From assembly GCA_045128735.1 (NCBI GenBank), contig JBGVRT010000005.1:10758-74757 (forward strand): 64,000 nucleotides of DNA, read 5' to 3'. The translations under genes and the position numbers were made by a program. The notes beneath the pieces were generated by a model, which was not told where the DNA came from, did not search any database, and saw only the letters and a list, made by a program, of their open reading frames with translations. This document shows positions 33,439 to 41,438 of this stretch, piece after piece; position 1 is the first letter of the stretch; each line of letters opens with the position of its first letter. The stretch comes from RGIG8775 sp045128735 (GTDB taxonomy: Bacteria; Bacillota; Clostridia; Oscillospirales; CAG-272).

Positions 33439-34053
33439 ATGAGGTACGAAGCGGAAATAAAAGAGTTTCTGATTGAAAATGCCATACATCTTATTGCCGA
33501 AGGCGGCTTTGAAAAAGCGACAACTAAGGAACTTACTTACTGCGGAGGTCATCTGCCGGATTTCAAGATGAACGAGGTATATATTTACCGTTTTTTCGGT
33601 AGCAAGGAAAAACTATACGAGACAGCTTTTGTTCGATTGGATTCGGAGCTTATTCAAGCCTTTAAGAACGGTACGGAAATCGTCGGTGGCTTTGGTGGTG
33701 ACATTAAGCGCAAGTTAAATGAATTTTTCATTTTAGCTTGGCGGTTCATCTTGGGTAACGAAGAGCGTTGCCGTTGCTATGTTAGATATTACTATTCGAT
33801 CTATTTCAAAGGTGATTCCCGAATGTCTCACAAGAAACTTTTCGAGGGAATCATAACGGAAGTGACTCCGATCTTTAAAGAAGAGGCGGACGTCGAAGCT
33901 ATATTACACAGCGTTTTTACCGCAATGTTTGATTTTGCCATTCGTGTGTATAACGGTGAGCTTGAGGATAGTGATATTAACAGACCCCATATCTTCAATG
34001 TGCTCTACTGTATGATGGCGACATATTTCAAGGAGTCGGTAAAAGCGTCGTAG
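33439..34053 (+). CDS. TetR/AcrR-family regulator
   Basis: A 204-residue regulator with an N-terminal HTH (AIHLIAEGGFEKATTKELT ... VYIYRFFGSKEKLYETAFVRL) and a helical ligand/dimer domain rich in Tyr, Phe and Arg. It is the first gene after the switch-like region and heads the surface-fibre locus, so it is a candidate controller of that locus and of its own promoter. GGAGG precedes ATG 33439. Confidence 0.82.
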   Translation: MRYEAEIKEFLIENAIHLIAEGGFEKATTKELTYCGGHLPDFKMNEVYIYRFFGSKEKLYETAFVRLDSELIQAFKNGTEIVGGFGGDIKRKLNEFFILAWRFILGNEERCRCYVRYYYSIYFKGDSRMSHKKLFEGIITEVTPIFKEEADVEAILHSVFTAMFDFAIRVYNGELEDSDINRPHIFNVLYCMMATYFKESVKAS

Positions 34054-34071
34054 ATTGCGTAGGAGACTGAA

Positions 34072-34314
34072 TTGAAAAAGCAAGAAGAAGCAAAGAAAAT
34101 CGAACAAAAAACTGAAAGCAAGGTAGTGTATATTGCTGCAAGCACAAATACTTGTATTTCTTGTGGCAGAGAAATACCTGAAGGTATATTTGTCTGTATG
34201 GAGTGCGAGCAGGGATTGTTTCGTCCGAAATGTGTGTTTTGTAATACACCCCTACAAAATGGGCAATCCGTTTGTATGAAATGCAGCGATATGTTCTTGC
34301 GCAGAAAACCTTAA
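34072..34314 (+). CDS. double zinc-ribbon small protein, TTG start
   Basis: An 80-residue protein with two zinc ribbons: CISCGREIPEGIFVCMEC and CVFCNTPLQNGQSVCMKC. It begins with TTG 34072 after a weak GGAGA. It follows the TetR gene by 18 bases and precedes the surface locus. Such ribbons often mediate protein or nucleic-acid contacts; a specific role is not apparent. Confidence 0.6.
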   Translation: MKKQEEAKKIEQKTESKVVYIAASTNTCISCGREIPEGIFVCMECEQGLFRPKCVFCNTPLQNGQSVCMKCSDMFLRRKP

Positions 34315-34365
34315 TTGAAAGTCCACACATATTTATCATTGTAATTTTAAGAGAGGAGGATAGCG

Positions 34366-36981
34366 ATGCCCAAAAACAGAAAAGAATCTGACAATAAACT
34401 CATTAAGGGCGCGATGATTGCGGGCACCGCAATAGCAGGATTTTTTGCGCTTGTAGGGCAAAAGATATATAGAGGCATAAAGTTTGATAAGGTAATTGGT
34501 AAGGATGATCCAAACGCTACCGTCAAACGCATCAATAATATGAAGCGAGTTGCTGTGATGATTGGATTGGCAATTCTCATCCTTATTATAATTATGCTAC
34601 TGCTCCGTGGTTGTCAAGGCGGCGAGCCACCACACGGTTCTGTCGATATTCCCGGTAACGTCATAGACCCTCAGCCAACGGAGATAACGCCAAAGGCAGA
34701 TTTGGAGTTTAATAAGGACAATGCCGAAGAAAACCTTTCGTTTGACGTAGAGGGGATGAACGGCGGAGATAGTGAGAGTATTCTTTACCGCGTAGTGGCT
34801 ACATACAATTCGGATTTCGTTTTGAAATACGATATGACGATCCGTGAGGATGAAGAATTTCAAAAGCTTGCTGAAATACTGAAAATTAAGGTTGAGCTTA
34901 TGAAGACAGACGGTGATGCGCTTTTGTATGACGGTCTGCTCTCCGATATGTCGGCTATTGAAATTGCTCTGATTGCCGACAAGGATACCACAACCGAGTA
35001 TCTGTTTCGTATCACTATGTATCTTGATGCTCCGCTTAGTGAGCAGTATTATGGACAAAAGTTGATAGCCGATATGTCTTGGTGGATCGAAGAGCAGGAC
35101 AATATTTCGATTGCCAACAACGAATTTACTACTGTCTCCAAAACGACACCGCCCGATCCGCCTGCCATAACACCGAATTTAAGCTTTATCACGAAAAATG
35201 AAGGCGATAACACCGCATTTGATATGCGGCATATTATGAACGGCGATAGTCAGACAAGATATTTTGCCTTTGAGGTAACTCACGGCGAAGATATAAAGAT
35301 GGGTATTCAAAACGCCATTGTGACTGACAGCAAGCTGAAGGAAGTGCTGAATGTCAAGGTTGAACTTGTTGGAGAAAACGGAAACACCACGCTTTACGAA
35401 GGTTTGTTGAAAGATCTTACCGTAGAACATACCCTCGCCCCAAACAACAGCAACAAGACAACAGTTTATTATAAAGTCACGGTCACAGCGAACGGCTTGA
35501 CCGAGGCATACTGCGAGACGAAGATCGTTTGTGATCTCTCGTGGTCGCTGATCGGAACGACGGAACAGCTTAAGGTTCCCAACAATAGCTTTATTGCTTA
35601 CTATAAGCCCGTAACACCACCCGATCCCGTTGTTACTCCCGATTTGATTTTTGTCGTGAAGAACGAGGGCGACAACACAGCTTTCGATATGAAGGATATC
35701 GAAAACGGCGACAGCCAAACAAAGTATTTTGCTTTTGAGGTTACTCATGGCGAAGATATTAAGGTTGCTATCAAAAATGCCATTACCGTTGACAGTAATC
35801 TTCGAGACGTATTGAAAGTGAAGGTAGAGCTTGTAGGTGAAAACGGTAATACCACTCTCTACGAGGGTCTGCTAAAGGATCTCAGTGTTGAACACACACT
35901 TGCTGAGAACGCAAATGACAAAACGACAGTTTATTATAAAGTAACTGTTACCGCAGATTGTTTGACAGAAACATATTGTGAAAACAAATTGGTGTGCGAC
36001 TTGGTATGGTCGCTCGTCGGAACGACCGAGCAGCTTAAAGTATCCAACAATACTTTTGTTGCTTACGACAAGCCCGTAACCCCTCCCGATCCTCCGCCCC
36101 CTCCTGTGATTACTCCCGATTTGAAATTTATCGAGAAAAACGAGGGTGATAACACAGCCTTCGATATGAAGGATATTGAAAACGGAGATAGTCAAACAAA
36201 GTATTTTGCTTTTGAGGTGACTCACGGCGAAGACATTAAGGTTGTGATCAAGAATGATGTTGTTCTTGACAGCAAGCTTAATGAGGTTATCAAGGTTAAG
36301 GTTGAACTTGTGGGTGAGAACGGAAATACAATTCTGTACGAGGGATTGTTGAAAGATCTTACCGCAGAACATATTCTTCCTAAAAACGATAGCAATAAAA
36401 CAACTGTATATTACAAAGTTACCGTTGTTGCTGACGGTTTGACTGAGGATTATTGTGAAGCAAAGCTTGTTTGCGACCTCTCTTGGTCACTTAGTGGAAC
36501 AAGTGAGCAGCTTAAAGTGCCGAGCAATAGCTTTGTTGCCTACGATAAACCTGTTACTCCGCCCCCTCCACCGCCCGAAACAGCAACATCTATCGAGCTT
36601 ACTGCAAAGGATGGGTATGAAAATATCCCCTTTGATGTAAAAAATATGCTTCCCGGTGACATGGCGACACAATATTATTGTGTTTCGGTTACCCATAACA
36701 AGAGCGAGTCTGTCCGTTTTTATATCAATGTTGACACGACTCAAAAGCTCTCAAATGTACTTAGAGTAAAAATCGAGCAACTTATCCCCGATGCGGCGGA
36801 TAAGATTCTGTATGATGGGTTGATGAAGGACTGCACCGCAGTTGATGTGAGTGTTACAGCTACTTCTGAAACAATTACTCCCATTTATTATCGTATAACC
36901 GTTTATACCAATGGCGCAGAGGTTGGCAACGAATATGTGGGCGAAAGCCTTACCGCTGATTTCTCGTGGCAATTACAGTAA
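34366..36981 (+). CDS. membrane-anchored repeat protein with five TasA/camelysin-like modules
   Basis: An 871-residue protein. After a basic N-terminus with a hydrophobic stretch (about 13-35), a strong membrane helix spans about 63-85. Then come five extracellular repeats of 130-160 residues starting near 111, 270, 425, 584 and 742, joined by Pro-rich linkers such as PPDPPPPPVITP. Repeats 2-4 are nearly identical (NEGDNTAFD...GDSQT.YFAFEVTHGED). Each has the GDS...Y....V.....L......TVYY.VTV...L...C.....W pattern of TasA/CalY-like beta-sandwiches. It probably forms a surface stalk or fibre anchor, next to a SipW peptidase. The repeats are likely unstable by recombination. Confidence 0.75.
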   Translation: MPKNRKESDNKLIKGAMIAGTAIAGFFALVGQKIYRGIKFDKVIGKDDPNATVKRINNMKRVAVMIGLAILILIIIMLLLRGCQGGEPPHGSVDIPGNVIDPQPTEITPKADLEFNKDNAEENLSFDVEGMNGGDSESILYRVVATYNSDFVLKYDMTIREDEEFQKLAEILKIKVELMKTDGDALLYDGLLSDMSAIEIALIADKDTTTEYLFRITMYLDAPLSEQYYGQKLIADMSWWIEEQDNISIANNEFTTVSKTTPPDPPAITPNLSFITKNEGDNTAFDMRHIMNGDSQTRYFAFEVTHGEDIKMGIQNAIVTDSKLKEVLNVKVELVGENGNTTLYEGLLKDLTVEHTLAPNNSNKTTVYYKVTVTANGLTEAYCETKIVCDLSWSLIGTTEQLKVPNNSFIAYYKPVTPPDPVVTPDLIFVVKNEGDNTAFDMKDIENGDSQTKYFAFEVTHGEDIKVAIKNAITVDSNLRDVLKVKVELVGENGNTTLYEGLLKDLSVEHTLAENANDKTTVYYKVTVTADCLTETYCENKLVCDLVWSLVGTTEQLKVSNNTFVAYDKPVTPPDPPPPPVITPDLKFIEKNEGDNTAFDMKDIENGDSQTKYFAFEVTHGEDIKVVIKNDVVLDSKLNEVIKVKVELVGENGNTILYEGLLKDLTAEHILPKNDSNKTTVYYKVTVVADGLTEDYCEAKLVCDLSWSLSGTSEQLKVPSNSFVAYDKPVTPPPPPPETATSIELTAKDGYENIPFDVKNMLPGDMATQYYCVSVTHNKSESVRFYINVDTTQKLSNVLRVKIEQLIPDAADKILYDGLMKDCTAVDVSVTATSETITPIYYRITVYTNGAEVGNEYVGESLTADFSWQLQ

Positions 36982-36996
36982 AGGAGGAAAAGGTAT

Positions 36997-37545
36997 ATGA
37001 ATGAGCAACAATTAAAGAAAAAGTTAACAGTGATGATCGTAACCGTCGTCCTCCTTTCCATAGGACTCACGCTTACCAGCTTTGCTTTAGCTACCTCTAT
37101 CGCGCAAGTTCGCAACAATCGTTTTGCCATGAGTATGGGCGTGGAGCTCACCATCAATGACGGCAAACCTGTTGTAGATGTAACCGATATGGTTTTTGCA
37201 CCGGGAGAAACCTACCAAAGTGAGTTTCCTATTGCAAATCTCGGTACATTTGACGTGTGGTATCGCGTGTATTTCACCGATGTAGAAGGAGTGCTGAAGG
37301 ATTACATAACAGTCACAATTAAAGAAGCCGATGGAACGGTTCTCTGCAAGGGAACAATGAGCGAACTCGGTTCCAACAAGGTTGCGGTAAGCTCACTTGC
37401 CGCCGGAGAGAAAAAAACACTTACCATTGAATTTTATTTCTCGTCCGAGGCGGGCAACACCGCACAAGGACAGTCGGTATCCTTCAACATTACCGCAAAT
37501 GCAACGCAAAAGCAAAATAATCCCGATAAGGATTTCGGTAATTGA
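36997..37545 (+). CDS. TasA/camelysin-like secreted or anchored protein
   Basis: A 182-residue protein with an N-terminal hydrophobic segment (about 10-33) and one beta-sandwich domain: VVDVTDMVFAPGETYQSEFPIANLGTFDVWYRVYF, the arrangement of TasA-like fibre subunits. AAAGGAGG precedes ATG 36997; its end precedes the SipW gene by 11 bases. A likely minor fibre or cap protein processed by SipW. Confidence 0.7.
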   Translation: MNEQQLKKKLTVMIVTVVLLSIGLTLTSFALATSIAQVRNNRFAMSMGVELTINDGKPVVDVTDMVFAPGETYQSEFPIANLGTFDVWYRVYFTDVEGVLKDYITVTIKEADGTVLCKGTMSELGSNKVAVSSLAAGEKKTLTIEFYFSSEAGNTAQGQSVSFNITANATQKQNNPDKDFGN

Positions 37546-37556
37546 AGGAGGAACGA

Positions 37557-38291
37557 ATGAAAAAAGCATTACAAATTACAAAAACGGTGTTAGTGTGGCT
37601 TGTAGTCGCCTTCGCCGTTGGAATGATGATATTCACATTGATTTCGGTAAGCACGTTTGATAAAACGGATAGAAACATATTTGGCTTCAAATTCTTCATC
37701 GTAACGAGTGATTCAATGTCAGCCACCGATTTTGACGCAGGAGACATTGCGATCTCAAAGAATGTTGATCCGAAAGTGTTAAAGGAAGGTGACATCATTA
37801 CGTTCTTGTCGCAGGATCCTGATAGCTTCGGCGAGATTATCACACATAAGATCAGACGTTTGACGACCGATGCAAACGGTCGCCCCGGTTTTATCACCTA
37901 CGGTACAACAACGGATACGGATGATAAAACTGTTGTTACGCACGAATACGTTGTCGGTCAATACATTGGCAAGATACCGAAGGTAGGTACGTTTTTTCAG
38001 TTTCTTAAAACGACACCCGGCTATATTATTTGTATTCTTGTTCCTTTTCTGCTTCTTATTCTTTCTCAAGGACTTAATTGCATCCGTCTGTTCCGTCAGT
38101 ACAAGAAAGAACAAATGGAAGAAATGAACGCCGAGCGAGCAAAGATTGAGGAGGAACGCGCCGAAAGCCAGCGCATGATGGCGGAGCTTCTTGAACTGAA
38201 AGCACAGCTTGCCAAACAAAACCAATCTGATGGAACACCCTCAGCACCTATGTCCGAGGTGAGTGCGGAAAGCACAACGGACGAAACATAA
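37557..38291 (+). CDS. sipW: SipW-type (ER-type) signal peptidase I
   Basis: A 244-residue peptidase. An N-terminal membrane helix is followed by FIVTSDSMSATDFDAGDI with catalytic Ser53, then EIITHKIRRL with His97 in place of the Lys of ordinary bacterial enzymes, the mark of the ER-type SipW group. A second membrane helix is near 155-180, then a long charged coiled-coil tail, longer than in B. subtilis SipW. AAGGAGG sets ATG 37557. It would cut the TTFAWFTD-type signal peptides of the three adhesins that follow. The operon parallels tapA-sipW-tasA logic but with giant substrates. Confidence 0.88.
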   Translation: MKKALQITKTVLVWLVVAFAVGMMIFTLISVSTFDKTDRNIFGFKFFIVTSDSMSATDFDAGDIAISKNVDPKVLKEGDIITFLSQDPDSFGEIITHKIRRLTTDANGRPGFITYGTTTDTDDKTVVTHEYVVGQYIGKIPKVGTFFQFLKTTPGYIICILVPFLLLILSQGLNCIRLFRQYKKEQMEEMNAERAKIEEERAESQRMMAELLELKAQLAKQNQSDGTPSAPMSEVSAESTTDET

Positions 38292-38364
38292 AAGATGTTT
38301 AGCAGAAAGCCTGCTTTACATAGTTAGTCTAACAAAAAATATGCCAAAAAGGAGGTAAGAAAAA

Positions 38365-41307
38365 ATGACTAACACAAAGACAACCAAGCGCTCACTTCTC
38401 GCAAGCGTCATGGCACTGTTCCTCTGCTTCACGATGCTGCTCGGGACGACATTCGCTTGGTTTACAGACAGCGTTACCAGCGCAAACAATATTATCAAAG
38501 CTGGTAATCTGGACATCGAGCTTTATCACAGCGATAAGGCAATAACCGATGAAAAGGTTGGCGAAAGCACCAAGCTTTTCGACGAAGTAGCTCTTTGGGA
38601 GCCCGGCGTAATGGTATGGGAAGAGCTTACAGTTAAGAATGAGGGCGACCTTGCTCTTAAGTATCAGCTTACTCTCAACGTGCTTGAGGCAACCGAAATC
38701 GACGGTGTATCCTTTGCATCTATGTTGAAGGTTGCACTTGTTGACGATGGATTTGAGTACACCCGTGAGAACGTAGAGGCTATTGCAGCTGACGAATGGC
38801 AGGATCTTGCAACCTTTACTCTTGCAGGTAAGCTTGACAAAACAGAAAATGACGTTTACGGAATCGTTATCTGGTGGCAGCCCTCCGATAATGACAACCT
38901 GTTCAATATGAACAATGGCAACAAGGGCAAGGAAGTTAGCGTTCAGGTTGGCGTAACCCTTCTCGCTACTCAGCTTGAGGCTGAAAACGATGCATTTGGC
39001 AACGATTACGATGAGGACGCATGGGTTGAGGGCTATAAGGTTTATAGCGCAGAAGATCTTAATGCAGCTATCGCAAACGGCGAGACTGAAATTGCTCTGA
39101 TGGCTGATGTAGAGCTTGAAGAGCCTATCGTAATTCCCGCACCCGCAGTGGCTACATACTCTGCAAGAAATGCGGTTGTTATCGACCTTAACGGCAAGAC
39201 CATCACCGGTGCGGTTGGACGCGATGCAGAGGGTAACCGTGTCCACGTTATTGTAAACAACGGCAACGCGGTAATCAAGAACGGTACCGTCACTTCCGCT
39301 GGCGTTAACGGCGGTTCTGCTATCTATAATGCTGAAGGTGCAACCTTGACCGTTGAGGATGTAATCCTGAACGGTGCACCTCAGGAAGGCGAAACTTGGC
39401 CCTCCTACACCGTTAACAACTATGGCACTTTGACTGTGACCGATAGCTCTATTTACGGCGTGCAGGGTATCATCGCTACTAACAATACTGCCAACACAAC
39501 AGTTAATAACGTAATTGCTTACAGAGATGGTTGGAGCTCCGGTCATGTGTTCTACACCTCCTCCACCGCTAAGGTAACCGTTAACGGCGGCATCTACACC
39601 AACGACGGCAATGGTGTCGACGGCACGTTGATTTATGGCGGCGAAACCGTTATTAACGGCGGTACCTTCATTCTTCAAGAGGGTACGTACTTTGCATTGT
39701 TCGCAGACTCGAAGCTGACTGTTAATGACGGCGATTTCTCCAACATTAAGAGCGTTCTTGCTTGGGGCGGTGCTATGACTGTTAACGGCGGCACCTTCGG
39801 CTTTGATCCTACTGCTTATGTTGGCTCCGGCTATAAGGCTACCGAAGCAAACGGCGTTTGGACTGTTGCATTCCCTCAGGAATCTTTCGATGCTCTGATT
39901 GACGGCGCTGCTGATGATGCCACCATCGAGATTCCTGCTGGTACCTACACTTTCCCCGCTGCCGATTTGAAGGCTGGTCAGACCCTGAACTGTGCTCCTG
40001 GTACTGTTTTTGAGGGTGCCAAGTTGAATGCTAACGGTGCTACCATTGTAGGCGCTACCTTCTCTAATGCTGCACAGTCTAATACTGTTAATGGTATCTA
40101 TAAGGATTGCACCTTTACTGGCAGCAACGGCTTGCGTTGGGGCTATGCAGGTGATGTTGTCGTATTTGAAAACTGTGTCTTCAGCGGTTCTACGTATGGC
40201 GTCCATTTCGATGGTGGCGCAACTAAGGTTGTCTTCAAGAATTGCACTTTCAGCGGCTTCAACGCTATGGCTGGTTCTATTGAGCTGGTTACCTTTGAAG
40301 GCTGTACCTTTGTTGCAAACGGTAAGAGCAACTACAACGGCATCAATATGTGGGGCAACACTGAAATGACCAACTGCACCTTCGTCTTTGACGGTACTGC
40401 TGATTACGAGTGGATCGACCTCTGCGCTGGAAATACGTATGCTACCTTCACCAACTGTGTTGTGACCGATGGTGAAAAGGAGTATGGTGTCGAAGAATAC
40501 GTATCTAAGCGTGAGAATAGTGGTGTTATCACTGTTGATGGCAAGCAGATTGTCCACAATGCTTCCGCTCTGCAATACGCAGTTGATAATGTTGCTGATG
40601 GTACCACCATCGCTCTCGGCGCTGACATCGCCGGCGACGTAACTGTTGCTCAAAAGCCTGATGTCAAGATCACCATTGATGGCAACGGCCATGCCTTCGC
40701 AGGTGTACTCCTTGTAGACGGTAAGTCCGCAACCTACACCACTGCAGGCTTGACCATCAAGAGTGTGGTATTCAAGTCTGAGACCATTTCCGCTGACGCT
40801 TGCATTCAGTTGGGCAATGGCACCAATGAAACCCGTTACACCTGCAACGTAACTGTTGACGGTTGTACCTTTGACGTTCCCGGCGCAGTTGGCGTTAAGT
40901 CCTACACCGGCGGCGACAAGAACGTGATCATCACCGGTTGCACCGCGACCGCAAATACCCACTCTCTTGCTCAGCTCAAGGGTGTTGATGGCGTTCTGGT
41001 AGAGAACTGCAAGGTTTATTCTAAGAATGGTATCAACTTTAACAACAGTGACAATGTTATTGTGAAGGGTTGTGAAGTTGATGTAAAGGGTTATGCAGTT
41101 CGCTTTGGCGAAAGCTCCGGTGGCACAGGTGCTGCTGAAACTTATAAGATCGAAAACTGCACTCTGAAGTCCCAGAATGATGATGGCGATGCTGCCGTTG
41201 TTCTCCGTGGTACTGCAGACAATTCGACCCTGACTATCGTGAACACCACCATTGTTGGAACTCCCGATATCCAGAATACTGCTACGAACGCAAAGGTCGT
41301 GAAGTAA
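38365..41307 (+). CDS. SipW-dependent giant adhesin 1, TasA-like head with beta-helix passenger
   Basis: A 980-residue exported protein. The signal region (RSLLASVMALFLCFTMLLG then TTFAWFTDSVTSANN) is a SipW-type signal. Residues about 30-215 form a TasA/CalY-like domain; the rest is a right-handed beta-helix of short repeats (VNGGTF, NCTFSG, VTVDGCTF) such as occur in pectate-lyase-like adhesins. The first 215 residues are almost identical to those of the adhesin at 44727. From about residue 492 the codon usage shifts (many GCT, GGC, ACC codons), which suggests a passenger acquired from another source. No sorting motif is seen; retention may occur by fibre assembly. Confidence 0.82.
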   Translation: MTNTKTTKRSLLASVMALFLCFTMLLGTTFAWFTDSVTSANNIIKAGNLDIELYHSDKAITDEKVGESTKLFDEVALWEPGVMVWEELTVKNEGDLALKYQLTLNVLEATEIDGVSFASMLKVALVDDGFEYTRENVEAIAADEWQDLATFTLAGKLDKTENDVYGIVIWWQPSDNDNLFNMNNGNKGKEVSVQVGVTLLATQLEAENDAFGNDYDEDAWVEGYKVYSAEDLNAAIANGETEIALMADVELEEPIVIPAPAVATYSARNAVVIDLNGKTITGAVGRDAEGNRVHVIVNNGNAVIKNGTVTSAGVNGGSAIYNAEGATLTVEDVILNGAPQEGETWPSYTVNNYGTLTVTDSSIYGVQGIIATNNTANTTVNNVIAYRDGWSSGHVFYTSSTAKVTVNGGIYTNDGNGVDGTLIYGGETVINGGTFILQEGTYFALFADSKLTVNDGDFSNIKSVLAWGGAMTVNGGTFGFDPTAYVGSGYKATEANGVWTVAFPQESFDALIDGAADDATIEIPAGTYTFPAADLKAGQTLNCAPGTVFEGAKLNANGATIVGATFSNAAQSNTVNGIYKDCTFTGSNGLRWGYAGDVVVFENCVFSGSTYGVHFDGGATKVVFKNCTFSGFNAMAGSIELVTFEGCTFVANGKSNYNGINMWGNTEMTNCTFVFDGTADYEWIDLCAGNTYATFTNCVVTDGEKEYGVEEYVSKRENSGVITVDGKQIVHNASALQYAVDNVADGTTIALGADIAGDVTVAQKPDVKITIDGNGHAFAGVLLVDGKSATYTTAGLTIKSVVFKSETISADACIQLGNGTNETRYTCNVTVDGCTFDVPGAVGVKSYTGGDKNVIITGCTATANTHSLAQLKGVDGVLVENCKVYSKNGINFNNSDNVIVKGCEVDVKGYAVRFGESSGGTGAAETYKIENCTLKSQNDDGDAAVVLRGTADNSTLTIVNTTIVGTPDIQNTATNAKVVK

Positions 41308-41319
41308 TTCCCCCCGCCA

Positions 41320-41388
41320 CCCAACCCCTTCGGGGGTTGGGCGGCAATTAAAGCGCATAAGATTTGTGCTTGTGCGTTTTAATTGCCG
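41320..41388 (+). ncRNA. tandem double-hairpin motif, copy 1
   Basis: Stem 1 CCCAACCCC-TTCG-GGGGTTGGG (41320-41341) abuts stem 2, whose 20-base arms are CGGCAATTAAAGCGCATAAG (41342-41361) and its partner at 41369-41388. No T-run follows. Homologous elements follow the other two adhesin genes. Confidence 0.75.
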
Positions 41389-41438
41389 TTGAAAACGACA
41401 AATGTTAGCCAACATCAACAACAATAGGAGGTAAAAGA

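Noticed and set aside
38392..41424. A 1010-codon open frame on the minus strand opposite adhesin 1, and similar long minus-strand frames opposite adhesin 2 and the repeat protein
   Set aside because: They mirror codon periodicity of real plus-strand genes, lack ribosome binding sites and show no recognisable domains.
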